Source: Nocardioides pantholopis (GTDB lineage: Bacteria; Actinomycetota; Actinomycetes; Propionibacteriales; Nocardioidaceae). From it: a DNA stretch of 64,000 bases. The position numbers were made by a program, and so were the translations under genes. The stretch spans positions 3,411,501-3,475,500 of the forward strand of contig NZ_CP033324.1 in NCBI RefSeq assembly GCF_003710085.1, read 5' to 3'. The notes beneath the pieces are model-generated. The model was not told the origin of the DNA and ran no database searches. It was given only the letters and a program-made list of their open reading frames with translations. Numbering within the stretch: position 1 is the stretch's first letter; each line of letters starts with the position of its first letter. Shown in pieces: positions 45,442 to 55,552 of this stretch.

Positions 45442-46652
45442 GATCCCCCCAGCAGGTCGGCGAGGTCGTCAGCAACACGCACCCGGGCGGCGGCGCCGGA
45501 CCGCTTCGGGACCGACTCGGGGCCCCGGACGTTGACGCCGCTGGACGGCGGCGCCGTGCAGCCGGCCTTGGTGTTGAACGGCTTGCCCGGCCCGGTCGCC
45601 GAGCCCGGCCGGACCGGCGTGCCGGCGTACCCGCTCGGGCACGGCAGCGGGTCGAAGTAGGTCTGCGCCATGCCGAGGTCGATGCCCCACGACCCGGTGA
45701 CCGACCAGCCGACGCTGATCGCCTCGGGCGCCCGCACCAGCGCGTCCTCGACGCCGGCCGCGTTCACGCCGAAGACCTGGGCGGTGGAGACCAGGTTGCC
45801 CATCAGCACCCCCAGCGGGGTGCCGACCTGGTCGAAGAGGCGGTGCAGCTCGACCGCCGCGGTGGGGGCGTTCTCGATCAGCCGGCGCAGGTCGCCGTCG
45901 GAGCCGCGCAGGGTGGTCGCGATCAGGTCCAGGTCGCGGCTGAAGCCCCGGATCGACCCGGCCGCCTCCTGCTGGGTCTCCAGCACGGTCGCGGAGCTCT
46001 CGATCAGCGCGGCGGTGACCAGGAAGTTGCTGTCGGCGGTCTCGGCGAAGTCCTGCGAGGTCTCCACCAGCAGGGCCAGGTCGGCGCCGGCGCCCCGGGA
46101 GAGGTCGTAGGTCTCGTCGATCACGGTGGTCAGCGCGTCCTGCGGCACCGAGGCCACGAAGTCGCGCCCGGTCTCCAGCAGCTGGTCGACAGCGGGCGGC
46201 AGGGACTCCGCGTCCCCCTCCAGGACGTCGCCGTCCGCGAGCAGGGGCACCTCGTCGTCGTCCGACCGCACAGTCGCGGCCGCCGACGTCGATCCCGCCG
46301 CGGCCGGGGTGTCGCGCGGCTGGAGGTCGACGTACTGCTCGCCGATCACCGAGCGGTTCGCGACCCGGATCGCCACGTCGGCGGGGATGTCGGGGGCCGT
46401 CCCGTCGATGTCGAGCACGGCCTCGACGCCGTCCTCGGTGTGCCGCAGCTCCTCGATCCGGCCGACCGGCACGCCGCGGTAGGTGACCTCGCCGTTGGTG
46501 AAGATGCCGCCGGACTCCGGCAGCACCGCGGTGACCCGGTAGCCGGAGCCGAACGGGTCCAGGCCGACGTACCGGACGCCGAGCCAGGTGCCGGCCGCCA
46601 GGGCGACGAGCACGAAGATCAGCACCTGCAGGCGGATCCGTCGGGTGATCAC
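45438..46652 (-). CDS. mceF: Mce-family protein, MceF position
   Basis: 404 residues from GTG 46652. One N-terminal transmembrane helix (LQVLIFVLVALAAGTWLGV), then the MCE/MlaD domain (YRVTAVLPESGGIFTNGEVTYRGVPVGRIEELRHTEDG, ANRSVIGEQYVDLQP), then the long alpha-helical region that forms the lipid channel (residues about 140-320). The C-terminus is Pro/Gly-rich with two Cys. As the sixth mce gene, it is probably the tip subunit of the hetero-hexamer. Overlaps mceE (GTGA). Confidence 0.93.
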   Translation of the reverse strand: MITRRIRLQVLIFVLVALAAGTWLGVRYVGLDPFGSGYRVTAVLPESGGIFTNGEVTYRGVPVGRIEELRHTEDGVEAVLDIDGTAPDIPADVAIRVANRSVIGEQYVDLQPRDTPAAAGSTSAAATVRSDDDEVPLLADGDVLEGDAESLPPAVDQLLETGRDFVASVPQDALTTVIDETYDLSRGAGADLALLVETSQDFAETADSNFLVTAALIESSATVLETQQEAAGSIRGFSRDLDLIATTLRGSDGDLRRLIENAPTAAVELHRLFDQVGTPLGVLMGNLVSTAQVFGVNAAGVEDALVRAPEAISVGWSVTGSWGIDLGMAQTYFDPLPCPSGYAGTPVRPGSATGPGKPFNTKAGCTAPPSSGVNVRGPESVPKRSGAAARVRVADDLADLLGGS

Positions 46653-47965
46653 GAGCCGTCTCCCTCGGTGGCCGGCGCGCCCGGCGCCGCGTCGGTGGGC
46701 GGGCCGCCCGGGTCCGCCGGCGCCGTACTGGGCTCGCCGGTCGGGACCGGCACGGTCGCCGAGGGCAGGCCCGGGGTGGCCGAGCTGGTGGGCGGCAGCA
46801 GCGTGGGGGCGGGGCCGTCGGTGCTCCTCGCGCCCGGCTGCCCCGGCTGGGCGGGCTGGGCGGGCTGGGCGGGCGAGGTGGTCTCGTCCTGCGCGACAGG
46901 CACCGGCGGCCCGCCCTCGAGCGCCCCCGCCACCTGCGGCCAGGCACAGGCGATCGCGGCGCAGTCGGCGGGCACCGTGCGGAAGTTCGTGGTCACGAAG
47001 ATGTTGAGGTAGTCGCCCTCGATGGCGCCCAGCACCGAGTCCGGGAACGGGTAGGTCAGCAGGATCTGCAGCGAGCGCGGCAGGTCGGAGCCCGACTTGG
47101 CGAGCTGGGCCAGGATCGGCTCGAGCGCCTCCAGGTCCGCGACGATGTCCTTCTGGGACTCCTTCAGGGTGGCGACCGTGACCGTGGAGAGCCGGTCCAG
47201 GGCCCGCAGCATCGCGACCAGCTGCTGGCGCTGGTCGACCAGCACCTGCATGCCGGGGCTGAGCCCGTCCAGCGCGCGCACGATCTTGTCCTTGTCGGCG
47301 TCCAGGGTCCGGGAGAGGTCGGCGAGGCCGTCGAGGGCGGCGGTGATCGCCTCGCTGCGGCTGTCGACGCCGGCGACGAACGTCTCCAGCTGGGTCAGGA
47401 ACGCTTTGATCTCCTGCGGCCGGCCGGCCGAGACCTGCTGCAGCTCGCGGGAGATCTCCTGGAACTGGCCGATGCCGCCGCCGTTGAGGACCAGCGAGAG
47501 CGCGCCGAGCACCTGCTCGACCTCGGCGGCCTGCGAGGTCTCGGCGAGGCCGAGGCTGGCCCCGGAGGCCAGCGGCGCGGTGTTCGCCGCTGGCGCGCTC
47601 GGCCGCACCAGCGCGACGTACTTCTCCCCCAGCAGGGAGGTCTGCTTCAGCCGGGCGGTGGTGCCGGCGGGCAGCTCGACGTCGCCGCGGATGGTGAGCT
47701 CGACGCGGGCGCTGCGGCCGTTGTCCTGGACCCGGATGTCGGAGACCCGGCCCACCGCGACGTTGTCGACCTTGACGCTGGACTGGGGCACCAGGTCGAG
47801 GACGTCGTCGAACTCCGCGGTGATCGTCATCGGGTGGTCCCCGACGTCGGCACCGCCGGGCAGCGGCATCTCGTAGACGCCGCGGCTGAAGACCCCGCAG
47901 CCGCTGAGCAGCAGCACGCCCAGGCAGCACAGGACCGCGGCGGCGCGGGCCCGCACCGGGCTCAT
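46649..47965 (-). CDS. mceE: Mce-family lipoprotein, MceE position
   Basis: 438 residues from ATG 47965. A lipobox LLSGC (Cys near 23) marks it as a lipoprotein, the standard property of MceE/LprK proteins. The MCE domain follows ([51 protein letters not shown]), then the helical shaft and a Pro/Ala/Thr-rich C-terminal 95 residues with a [14 protein letters not shown] stretch. ATG overlaps the mceD stop. Confidence 0.94.
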   Translation of the reverse strand: MSPVRARAAAVLCCLGVLLLSGCGVFSRGVYEMPLPGGADVGDHPMTITAEFDDVLDLVPQSSVKVDNVAVGRVSDIRVQDNGRSARVELTIRGDVELPAGTTARLKQTSLLGEKYVALVRPSAPAANTAPLASGASLGLAETSQAAEVEQVLGALSLVLNGGGIGQFQEISRELQQVSAGRPQEIKAFLTQLETFVAGVDSRSEAITAALDGLADLSRTLDADKDKIVRALDGLSPGMQVLVDQRQQLVAMLRALDRLSTVTVATLKESQKDIVADLEALEPILAQLAKSGSDLPRSLQILLTYPFPDSVLGAIEGDYLNIFVTTNFRTVPADCAAIACAWPQVAGALEGGPPVPVAQDETTSPAQPAQPAQPGQPGARSTDGPAPTLLPPTSSATPGLPSATVPVPTGEPSTAPADPGGPPTDAAPGAPATEGDGS

Positions 47966-49008
47966 CGGTCCGCCCCCGTGCCGGGGAGCAGGGTGGGCGG
48001 GGCGTCCTCGGAGGTCTGGGCGTCCAGGCCGTTGCGCGACCAGGTGGTGAGCTCGTTGAGGTTGACCCGGCCGTGCAGGGTGTCGGTCCGCACGTCGTAG
48101 GCGCGCAGGAAGTTCTGCAGCACCAGCGGCATCATCCGCACCGACTCCTCCAGCCCGGCGCGCTGCCGGGCCAGCACCTTCGTGGGGCCGGTGAGGTTGT
48201 CGACGCTGGTGCGCAGGTTGCCGCGGTTCTCCCGGATGAAGTCGTCGACCACGGCCAGCGCCCCGCCGAGGTTCTGCACGGCCCGGGCCAGGTCGCCGCG
48301 GTCCTCGGCGAGGTAGTCGGTCACCGAGGCGAACTGCCGGTTCACGTCGGCGACGGCCTCGTCGTTCTCCACCAGCATCGTGTTGAGCTGCTCGAGGTTG
48401 CCCAGGGTCGCGAAGAACGCCTCGTCGGAGTCGGCGAGGGTGCCGCTGGCCTTGGCGAACTCGCTGATCATCGTGTTGATCGAGGAGCCCTGCCCGTCGA
48501 GGTTGGCCGCGGCCGTCTCGAGCAGGTCCGAGAGCGCCCCGTCCCGGTTGGCGCCCTTCGGCCCGAGTGCGCGCCCGGCGTCCTCGAGGCTGGCGTACAG
48601 CTCGTCGATCTCGACGGGGACGTCGGTGTCCTCCAGGCCGATCACGGTGCCCGAGCGCAGCGCGGGGCCCTCGATGAGCGGCTCGGTGAGCTGGACGTAG
48701 CGGTCGCTGACCAGGGTCGGCGCGACGATGACCGCCCGGGTGTCGGCGGCGACCTGGTCGTCGTCGAGCCGCATCGAGACCCGGACCCCGTCGCTGCCGG
48801 GCTCGACGGCGGTGACCGAGCCGACCGGCACGCCGAGCACCTGGACGTCGGAGCCGGGGTAGAGCCCGACCGTGCTGGCGAAGACCGCCTCGACCTCGAC
48901 GCTCTCCTCGGCCATCAGCGCCCGCGCGCCGACGACCCCGCCGGCCGCGAGCAGCACGGCGGCCACGCCGACCACGATCCCGGTACGCCGTCGCGACTGC
49001 CGGCTCAT
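47962..49008 (-). CDS. mceD: Mce-family protein, MceD position
   Basis: 348 residues from ATG 49008. An N-terminal transmembrane helix ([20 protein letters not shown]), MCE domain ([47 protein letters not shown]) and a long helical region ([21 protein letters not shown] onward, residues about 150-310). It lacks a lipobox. Shorter than the mycobacterial D proteins because the Pro-rich tail is missing. ATG overlaps the mceC stop. Confidence 0.93.
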   Translation of the reverse strand: MSRQSRRRTGIVVGVAAVLLAAGGVVGARALMAEESVEVEAVFASTVGLYPGSDVQVLGVPVGSVTAVEPGSDGVRVSMRLDDDQVAADTRAVIVAPTLVSDRYVQLTEPLIEGPALRSGTVIGLEDTDVPVEIDELYASLEDAGRALGPKGANRDGALSDLLETAAANLDGQGSSINTMISEFAKASGTLADSDEAFFATLGNLEQLNTMLVENDEAVADVNRQFASVTDYLAEDRGDLARAVQNLGGALAVVDDFIRENRGNLRTSVDNLTGPTKVLARQRAGLEESVRMMPLVLQNFLRAYDVRTDTLHGRVNLNELTTWSRNGLDAQTSEDAPPTLLPGTGADR

Positions 49009-50033
49009 GGCTTGCCTCCGCTGCTCGGTGCGGCCGGCTGGCAGTCCCGGGCCACGTCGTTGTCGAGAACGGGCGCCCCGGCGGCGTCGAAGAGGCCGCA
49101 CACGTAGGTGTCGACCCAGCGGCCGCTGCCGGTGGCCGAGGCCAGGACCCGGTAGTACGGGCCCAGCTGCCGCAGCGCGTCCTCGAGGTGGTCCTGGTTG
49201 CGCTGCAGGATCGCCGTGACCCGGTCCAGCCGCGCCAGGGCGGGCGCGAGCTGCTTCTCGTTGTCCCGCACCAGGCCGGTGAGCTGGGTGCCGAGCCGGG
49301 CGGTCCCGTCCAGCATCTGGCCGACCGCATCGCGCCGGCGCTCCAGCTCGGCGAGCAGGGTGCTGCCGTCGGTGATGATCTTCGCGAACTCCTCGTTGCG
49401 CTCCTGGAGGGTGCCGGTGACCTCGGTGGTGGAGTCGAGCAGCGCGGCGAGCTCGGTGTCGCGGCTGGAGATCGTGCGCGAGAGCGCGGTCAGCCCGCTG
49501 ACCATGCCGCGCACCGACTCCGGGGTGTCCTCGAACGCCTCCGAGAGCGCCGTGAAGCTCTCGGCGAGCTGGTCGGTGTCGATCTCCGTGACGGTCTCGG
49601 AGAGGTCGGAGAACGCCGCGTTCACGTCGTACGGCGTGGTGGTGTTCTCCAGCGGGATCGGACCGTCGAGCTCCCCGCGGCCGCCGGGCTCCAGGGCGAG
49701 GTACTTGCGCCCGAGCATGGTCTTGACCTTGACCGCGGCCCGGGTCTGGTCGCCGAGCTCGACGTCCTCGACCCGGAAGCGCACCTCGACCACGCCCCGC
49801 TCCAGGGACACATCCTCGACCTCCCCGACCTTGACCCCGGCGATCCGGACCTCGTTGCCGGACCGCAGGCCACCGGCCTCGGCGAACCTGGCGGTGTGGG
49901 TCTCGCCGCCGCCGATGACCGGCAGCGCCGCGGCGTTGAAGGCGGCCGCGAAGATCAGGCCCATCGCGGTGAGGCCCACCAGCGCGAGCACCACCTTGTT
50001 GCGCTCCGCGAACGCGGTGCGATACCTCGTCAT
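49005..50033 (-). CDS. mceC: Mce-family protein, MceC position
   Basis: 342 residues from ATG 50033 (a start three codons earlier is possible). Transmembrane helix [22 protein letters not shown] domain ([54 protein letters not shown]) and helical shaft with an [21 protein letters not shown] repeat region. The C-terminal part carries [11 protein letters not shown], matching a Cys motif (YVCS/G) also seen in the MceB protein here. ATG overlaps the mceB stop. Confidence 0.93.
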   Translation of the reverse strand: MTRYRTAFAERNKVVLALVGLTAMGLIFAAAFNAAALPVIGGGETHTARFAEAGGLRSGNEVRIAGVKVGEVEDVSLERGVVEVRFRVEDVELGDQTRAAVKVKTMLGRKYLALEPGGRGELDGPIPLENTTTPYDVNAAFSDLSETVTEIDTDQLAESFTALSEAFEDTPESVRGMVSGLTALSRTISSRDTELAALLDSTTEVTGTLQERNEEFAKIITDGSTLLAELERRRDAVGQMLDGTARLGTQLTGLVRDNEKQLAPALARLDRVTAILQRNQDHLEDALRQLGPYYRVLASATGSGRWVDTYVCGLFDAAGAPVLDNDVARDCQPAAPSSGGKP

Positions 50034-51049
50034 CACGAACACCTCCCGGCGACCGGCTGGGCGCCGAGGTCGCCCAGATAACCCTCGGGCAGCGGGATCC
50101 GGCCCTCGATCGAGCAGACGTAGGTGTTGAGCCAGGACCCGTAGCTGCCGAGCCGGCCGATCCGGTCCAGCTTGGTCGGCAGCGTCTGGAGGAAGTCCTC
50201 GACGACGTCGTCGTCGGCGGCGAGGTTCTCCGAGAGCTCGCCGAGGGCGGTGATCGACCCCTTGAGCGGGGCGCGGCCCTCCTCGGCGAGGTCCGCGACG
50301 CTGCCGGTCAGGTCACCGAGGCCCTCGAGCGTCTGCCCGATCACGGCGCTGTCCTCGGCCAGGCCGCTGACCAGGCGCTGCAGGGTGACGATCGTGGTGT
50401 CGAGCTGGCCGGACCGGTCATTGACGGTGCTCAGCACGGACTCGAGGTGGGTGATCAGCTCGCCGATCACCTGGTCCTTCTCCGCCAGCGTCGAGGTCAG
50501 GCTGGCGGTGCTGGCCAGCAGGCTCTCCACGGTCGCGCCCTCGCCCTGGAAGACCGCGATCACCTGCGCGCTGAGGGTGTTCACGTCCTTCGGGTCGAGC
50601 AGCCGGAACAGCGGCTGGAAGCCGTTGAACAGCACTGTCAGGTCCAGCGCCGGCTGGGTTTGCTCGGCCGGGAAGCGGTGCCCCGCGTCGGCGGCCGGGG
50701 CCGTGGGGGCGCCCGGCTCGAGCGCGATGTAGCGCTGCCCGACCAGGTTGCGGAACCGCAGCTCCGCGGTGGCCTCGGTGGTCAGCTCGATGTCCTCGGA
50801 CACCGAGAAGGACACCTCGGCGACCCGGTCGTCGACGAGCTCGATCCCGGCCACGGTGCCCACCTTCACGCCCGACATCCGCACGTCGTCGCCCTCGTTG
50901 AGGCTGGTCACGTCCGAGAACACAGCGGAGTACTCCCGGCCCGGGCCGCCGCCGTCGTTGCGGATCGTGGCGGCGAGCGCGGCGGTGGCGAGCACCGTGA
51001 CCAGCGTGAACACCAGGCTCTTGATCAGGGTCCCGGTCATCCCCTTCAT
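50033..51049 (-). CDS. mceB: Mce-family protein, MceB position
   Basis: 338 residues from ATG 51049 (ATG 51040 is an alternative). Transmembrane helix [22 protein letters not shown] domain ([55 protein letters not shown]), helical shaft to about residue 290, then [17 protein letters not shown]. This is the expected MceB length. Overlaps mceA at its start and mceC at its end. Confidence 0.93.
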   Translation of the reverse strand: MKGMTGTLIKSLVFTLVTVLATAALAATIRNDGGGPGREYSAVFSDVTSLNEGDDVRMSGVKVGTVAGIELVDDRVAEVSFSVSEDIELTTEATAELRFRNLVGQRYIALEPGAPTAPAADAGHRFPAEQTQPALDLTVLFNGFQPLFRLLDPKDVNTLSAQVIAVFQGEGATVESLLASTASLTSTLAEKDQVIGELITHLESVLSTVNDRSGQLDTTIVTLQRLVSGLAEDSAVIGQTLEGLGDLTGSVADLAEEGRAPLKGSITALGELSENLAADDDVVEDFLQTLPTKLDRIGRLGSYGSWLNTYVCSIEGRIPLPEGYLGDLGAQPVAGRCS

Positions 51050-52347
51050 CGCAGGCTCACCTCCGTGCCGCGCAGCACCGGGCCGACCAGCAGGCTGGCC
51101 CAGCGCGGGTACGCCGCGGGCGCGACGCCCCGGGTGGGGGCCAGCAGCTCGGCGATCAGCTGGTTCTCCGCTGGCGAGTTGGCCTCGCCCAGGTCGTCGG
51201 CCGCCGGGGCCGTCACCTCGGTGGGCGGCGCGGGGATCGGGGCCGGCTCGTCCGTCACCGCGCCGGCCGGGTCCGCCGGCGTCGCCGGTCGGGACGACCG
51301 GCTGCCGGTCGCGTAGGGGCAGCGCGGCTTCGCGCCGGAGACGTAGCTGGGCGCGTCGACGCCGGGTCGGTACTTCCCGCGGCCCTCGACGACGTTGAGC
51401 CGCACGTGCATCCCCGGCTCGTCGGTGCCCGCCCCGAGGGTCTCGTCCATCACCGGGATGAAGTCGCGCGCGGCCCGGAGCAGGCACGGGAACTGGCGGG
51501 CGTAGGGCCGCACCGACTCCAGGGCCTCCCGGCTCTCGTCGGCGAGCACCTCGATGGTCTGCCGGTTGCGGCGGACCCAGCCGGTGCTGGCGTCGGCAGC
51601 GGTGATCACCCGGGCGTAGGCGTCGGCGAGCGCGGAGCGCTCCTCGACCACGGTCGCGGAGGTGACCGTGAGGGAGTCCAGGGCCGACAGCAGCTCGGGG
51701 GCGGCCGCGTCGTAGGTCTCGGCGACCTCAGCGAGCCGGGCCAGGTCCTCGGTCATCTGCGGCACGTGCGGGTTCAGCCGCTCCAGGTAGTCCGACCAGG
51801 CGACCAGGGTGTCGCCGATCTCCTCGCCGCGACCGCGCAGGAGGGTGCTGAACTCGCCGAGCGTGGCCGCGAGCTTCTCGGGCTGGATGGACTCCAGCAG
51901 CGGCAGCAGCTCGTCGAGGACGGCGTCCAGGGCCACCGCCTCGGAGGAGGCGTCCTGCTGGATCGTGTCACCCTCGCTCAGGCCGCCGGAGCCGTTCTCG
52001 GGCGGGAGCAGCGCGACGTACCGCTCCCCGAAGAGGGTCTTGGGCAGCAGCCGGGCGACGGTGCCCGGCGCCAGCGACTCCGCGGCGTCGGGCTCCAGCG
52101 CGAGCGCGACGTCGGCGCCGGACCCGGTGGCGCGCACGCCCTCGACCCGGCCCACCGGGACGCCGTTCAGCTTGACGTCGGAGCCCTCCTGGAGGGCGTT
52201 GCCGAGGTCGTCGACGGCGAGCGTGACCTCGACGCTGTCGACGAAGGTGCGGTCGTAGACCAGCAGCGCGCCGAGGACCAGGGCACCGGTGACGACCAGG
52301 TAGCCCAGCCCCAGCAGCAGGTCGGAGATCTTGTACGCGCGGCTCAT
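51046..52347 (-). CDS. mceA: Mce-family protein, MceA position
   Basis: 433 residues from ATG 52347. Transmembrane helix LLLGLGYLVVTGALVLGALLV, MCE domain (VEVTLAVDDLGNALQEGSDVKLNGVPVGRVEGV, KTLFGERYVALLPPE), helical region (ILDELL-like AVLDELLPLLESIQPEKLAATLGEF), and the family's C-terminal part with QFPCLLRAARDFIPVMD and GRGKYRPGVDAPSYVSG before a Pro/Thr-rich tail. It is the first MCE subunit and follows the second permease gene with an ATGA overlap. Confidence 0.93.
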   Translation of the reverse strand: MSRAYKISDLLLGLGYLVVTGALVLGALLVYDRTFVDSVEVTLAVDDLGNALQEGSDVKLNGVPVGRVEGVRATGSGADVALALEPDAAESLAPGTVARLLPKTLFGERYVALLPPENGSGGLSEGDTIQQDASSEAVALDAVLDELLPLLESIQPEKLAATLGEFSTLLRGRGEEIGDTLVAWSDYLERLNPHVPQMTEDLARLAEVAETYDAAAPELLSALDSLTVTSATVVEERSALADAYARVITAADASTGWVRRNRQTIEVLADESREALESVRPYARQFPCLLRAARDFIPVMDETLGAGTDEPGMHVRLNVVEGRGKYRPGVDAPSYVSGAKPRCPYATGSRSSRPATPADPAGAVTDEPAPIPAPPTEVTAPAADDLGEANSPAENQLIAELLAPTRGVAPAAYPRWASLLVGPVLRGTEVSLR

Positions 52348-53183
52348 CCGGCGATCCGCACCGTCGTCGTGGTGCCCCACATCGCCATCGACAGGACCAG
52401 GTCCAGGACCGCGACCGTGACGATGCTGCGGCGCACCGCGGTGCCGACCGCGATGCCGACGCCGGCCGGCCCGCCGTGCGCGGTGAACCCGAGGCGGCAG
52501 TGGATCAGGATGATCACGACCGAGAACAGCAGCACCTTGGCGAACGACAGCGCGATGTCGATCGGCGGCAGGAACAGGTGGAAGTAGTGGTCGTAGGTGC
52601 CCGCCGACTGGCCGTAGAAGTAGACGGTGACGATCCGGGAGCCGGCGTAGGAGGTCAGCAGCCCGATCATGTAGAGCGGGATGATCGCGAGGAATCCGGC
52701 GATCACCCGGGTGGTGACCAGGTAGGGCACGCTCGGCACCGCCATCGCGGTGAGCGCGTCGACCTCCTCGTTGATCTGCATCGCACCGAGCTGGGCGGTG
52801 AACCCGGCCCCGACCGTCGCGGAGAGCGCGAGCGCGGCGACCAGCGGGGCGATCTCGCGGGTGTTGAAGTACGCCGAGATGAAGCCGTTGAGCGTGGCGG
52901 TGCCGAGCTGGTCGAGGGCGGCGTACCCCTGCATGCCGACGACGGTGCCGACGAACATGGTCATGCCGACCATCACGCCGATGGTGCCGCCGATGACCGC
53001 CAGCGCGCCGGAGCCGAAGCTGACCTCGGAGAGCAGCCGGATGATCTCGCGCGGGTAGCGCCGGGTGGTGCCGGGGATCTTGGCCAGCACCCGGGCGTGG
53101 AAGCGGACGTCCTGGCCGGCGGCGGCCAGCGGCAGCAGCGGCCGCTCCCACCAGCGGGCCGTCCCGGTCGAGTCGTGCGCCAT
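52344..53183 (-). CDS. YrbEB/MlaE-family permease of the Mce transporter
   Basis: 279 residues from ATG 53183. MlaE-type permease with five to six hydrophobic segments and the conserved coupling region GAGFTAQLGAMQINEEVDALTAMAVPSVPYLVTTRVIAGFLA, including the EEVDAL motif that contacts the ATPase. GFTAHGGPAGVGIAVGTAVRRSIV near the end is the second permease hallmark. It would pair with the permease half of the preceding fusion gene, one base away, and overlaps mceA. Confidence 0.93.
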   Translation of the reverse strand: MAHDSTGTARWWERPLLPLAAAGQDVRFHARVLAKIPGTTRRYPREIIRLLSEVSFGSGALAVIGGTIGVMVGMTMFVGTVVGMQGYAALDQLGTATLNGFISAYFNTREIAPLVAALALSATVGAGFTAQLGAMQINEEVDALTAMAVPSVPYLVTTRVIAGFLAIIPLYMIGLLTSYAGSRIVTVYFYGQSAGTYDHYFHLFLPPIDIALSFAKVLLFSVVIILIHCRLGFTAHGGPAGVGIAVGTAVRRSIVTVAVLDLVLSMAMWGTTTTVRIAG

Positions 53184-53184
53184 C

Positions 53185-54957
53185 TCAGGCGGCCTTCCCG
53201 GGGACGAGCTGGAGGTAGAGCGTCGTGATCACGAAGTTGACGAAGAAGAGCAGCAGGAACGTCACGACGACCGACTGGTTGACCGCGTCGCCGACGCCTT
53301 TGGGACCGGGCGCGGTGTTGAGGCCGCGGTGGCAGGCGATGACGCCGGCGAGGAAGCCGAAGACGATCGCCTTCAGCTCGCCGACCCAGAGATCCTCGAT
53401 CTGAGCGAGCGCGGTGAAGCTGGCGAGGTACGCCCCCGGCGTACCGCCCTGGACGATGACGTTGAAGAAGTAGCCGCCGAGCACGCCGACGACCGAGACC
53501 AGGCCGTTGAGCAGCACCGCGGCGCCCATGCAGGCCAGGACCCGGGGTACGACGAGCCGCTGCACCGGGGAGATCCCCAGCACCCGCATCGCGTCGATCT
53601 CGTCGCGGATCCGGCGCGCGCCGAGCTCGGCGCAGATCGCCGCCCCGCCCGCGCCGGCGATGACCAGGGTGGTGACGATCGGCGCGGCCTGCTGGACGAC
53701 GGCGAGCACGCTGGCCGCGCCGGTGAAGGACTGGGCGCCGATCTGGACGGTGAGGGTGCCGAGCTGGAGCGCGATCACCGCGCCGAACGGGATCGAGACC
53801 AGCATCGCCGGGATCCAGGAGACCCGGACCACGAACCAGAACTGCTCGATGGCCTCGCGCAGCGCGAACGGCCGGCGCAGGGTCGCCGCCGCGGTGTCCA
53901 GGCTGAGCGCGAACAGGTCGCCGGTCGCGTCCAGGGCGCGGACCGGGGCGCTGCGGGTGGGGACGGGGCGCGCTCGGTCGCGCTCCTCGTCGTCGGCGAC
54001 GTAGAGCTGCGCCGCCCCGGTGGTGACCCGCTCGCGGTGGCGTACGCCGCTGGCCCGGACGGTGCCGGAGCGGGGCACGAGCTGGCGGGGCAGCACCTCG
54101 ATGGACCGGGCGCCGGCGTGCCGGGTCATCAGCGCGGTCGCGCCGTCCGGGCCGGGGAGGCTGTCGTAGCCGAGCTGGTCGGTGCGGCGGTGGTCGGTCT
54201 CCTCGCTCATCCCGATCGGCCCCTCGGGGTCGCCGCTCATGAACTGCGAGACCACCGGGTGGTCGGTGAGCAGGAAGTCCTCGCGCGGCCCGAACATCAC
54301 CAGCTCGCGGCGGTAGAGCATCCCGAGGTTGTCCGGCAGGGTCCGGGCCAGCTCGATGTTGTGGGTGACGATCATCATCGTCGCGTCGGTCGCGGCGTTG
54401 ACCTCCATCAGCAGCTGGGCGAGGTTGGAGGTGCGGACCGGGTCGAGGCCGGAGTCGGGCTCGTCGATGAGGATGATCGAGGGGTCGGTGACCAGCGCGC
54501 GGGCCAGGCCGGCCCGCTTCTTCATGCCGCCGGAGATCTCGCCGGGCACCTTGTGCTCCTGGCCGACCAGCCCGACCATCTCGAGCTTCTCCAGCACGGT
54601 GCTGCGGATCTCGGGCTCACGCAGCTTGGTGTGCTCGCGCAGCGGGAACGCGACGTTGTCGTACACGCTCAGCGACCCGAAGAGCGCGCCGTCCTGGAAG
54701 AGCACGCCGAACCGCTTGCGCAGGTCCAGGCGGCGCGACTCCTTGGCGGTGACCATGTCGACGCCGTCGATGAGGATCGTGCCGGCCTCGGGCTCGAGCA
54801 GCCCGATGAGCGACTTCAGGAACACCGACTTGCCGGTGCCGGACGGGCCGAGGAGCGCGGTGATCTCGCCGGGCGGCAGGGTCAGCGTGACGTCGTGCCA
54901 GATGTTCTGGCGCCCGAAGCTCTTGGTCAGCCCCTGGACCTCGACAGTCCCGCCCAT
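53185..54957 (-). CDS. MceG-YrbEA fusion: ATPase and permease in one chain
   Basis: 590 residues from ATG 54957. Residues 1-255 are an MceG/Mkl ATPase: Walker A GPSGTGKS (37-44), signature ISGGMKKR (141-148), Walker B ILIDEPDSGLDP (162-173), His 199, and the MceG-specific GPIGMSEE at 246-253. A polar linker (256-337) contains an internal ATG at residue 277. Residues 338-590 are a complete YrbEA/MlaE permease (FIEQFWF-like AIEQFWFVVRVSWIPAM; GAAICAELGARRIRDEIDAMRVLGISP). In mycobacteria these are separate genes, with Mkl encoded elsewhere. No stop or frameshift interrupts the frame. It is the first gene of the operon. Confidence 0.88.
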   Translation of the reverse strand: MGGTVEVQGLTKSFGRQNIWHDVTLTLPPGEITALLGPSGTGKSVFLKSLIGLLEPEAGTILIDGVDMVTAKESRRLDLRKRFGVLFQDGALFGSLSVYDNVAFPLREHTKLREPEIRSTVLEKLEMVGLVGQEHKVPGEISGGMKKRAGLARALVTDPSIILIDEPDSGLDPVRTSNLAQLLMEVNAATDATMMIVTHNIELARTLPDNLGMLYRRELVMFGPREDFLLTDHPVVSQFMSGDPEGPIGMSEETDHRRTDQLGYDSLPGPDGATALMTRHAGARSIEVLPRQLVPRSGTVRASGVRHRERVTTGAAQLYVADDEERDRARPVPTRSAPVRALDATGDLFALSLDTAAATLRRPFALREAIEQFWFVVRVSWIPAMLVSIPFGAVIALQLGTLTVQIGAQSFTGAASVLAVVQQAAPIVTTLVIAGAGGAAICAELGARRIRDEIDAMRVLGISPVQRLVVPRVLACMGAAVLLNGLVSVVGVLGGYFFNVIVQGGTPGAYLASFTALAQIEDLWVGELKAIVFGFLAGVIACHRGLNTAPGPKGVGDAVNQSVVVTFLLLFFVNFVITTLYLQLVPGKAA

Positions 54958-55080
54958 GGCGTGCCCTCCGCATCACGGCAACGGGGCCATCCCGAGCCGG
55001 GCCAGACGCTAGGTGTGACCGCCCTCACCCGCGAGCACTCCGCCGGCCCCGGTCTCCCGCCGCCCGCGATCCGCCCCGGA

Positions 55081-55102
55081 TCTTGTGACGGGGCTGACAA
55101 GA
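55081..55102. promoter_or_regulatory. Palindrome TCTTGT-N10-ACAAGA
   Basis: Six-base arms with a 10-bp spacer, 124 bp upstream of the mce operon start. A sister site at 55533-55552 shares CTTGTGAC, a CT(g/a)ACAAG right arm and a TGGCC tail. The PucR-type lipid regulators MabR and FasR are reported to bind similar TTTGT-N9-ACAAA palindromes. A role as operator for the adjacent PucR-family regulator is inferred. Confidence 0.5.
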
Positions 55103-55132
55103 AATGGCCCGACCCGGCGGTCGAGCCGGCCC

Positions 55133-55503
55133 CAGCGGTGAGCTGGCCACCGTTCCGCCCGGGCCAGCGGTGAGCTGGCCACCGTTCCCGACGTCCGAAC
55201 GGTGGCAGGCTCACCGCCAGCCATCCGGCCCGCCGAAGAACGGTGGCAGGCTCACCGCAGCCCGGGTCATTGCTCGACTCGTCAAGCCACGCCAGCTGGT
55301 CGAGCCGCGAAGGCGCGCAGCGCCTGAGCGCGTCGAGACCCGGTCGCACCCGGCGTACGTCGGCCGGCCCAGGTCAGCGGTGAGCTGGCCCCCATCGGCC
55401 CGGGTCAGCGGTGAGCTGGCCACCGTTCCCGACGTCCGAACGGTGGCAGGCTCACCGCAAGCCATCCGGCCCGCCCAAGAACCGTGGCCAGCTCACCGCC
55501 AGC
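55133..55503. repeat. Block of inverted repeats (CGGTGAGCTGGCCACCGTT family)
   Basis: CGGTGAGCTGGCCACCGTT occurs at about 55136-55154, 55168-55186 and 55408-55426, with a variant near 55377. Inverted copies (AACGGTGGCAGGCTCACCG) are at about 55199-55217, 55239-55257 and 55439-55457, with a variant at 55480-55499. Pairs form hairpins with 17-19 bp stems and CCCGACGTCCG loops at 55168-55217 and 55408-55457. The unit from 55168 is repeated 240 bp downstream. The block is bracketed by the two CTTGT palindromes. Confidence 0.82.
55297..55340. repeat. REP-family repeat copy
   Basis: TGGTCGAGCCGCGA ... GCGCGTCGAGACC, a variant of the window's 38-bp repeat with an altered, slightly longer middle. 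It sits between the two halves of the inverted-repeat block. Confidence 0.75.
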
Positions 55504-55532
55504 CATCCACGACCGCGGGCCGGATCGGATTT

Positions 55533-55552
55533 CTTGTGACCGACCTAACAAG
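55533..55552. promoter_or_regulatory. Palindrome CTTGT-N10-ACAAG (second copy)
   Basis: CTTGTGACCGACCTAACAAG, 127 bp upstream of the PucR-family gene start. It shares arms, spacer length and flanking bases with the site at 55081-55102 on the mce side, so the two probably bind the same protein. Confidence 0.5.

Noticed and set aside
55131..55503. Inverted-repeat block as an origin or attachment site
   Set aside because: No DnaA boxes, integrase or phage genes nearby; the units resemble a REP-type family.
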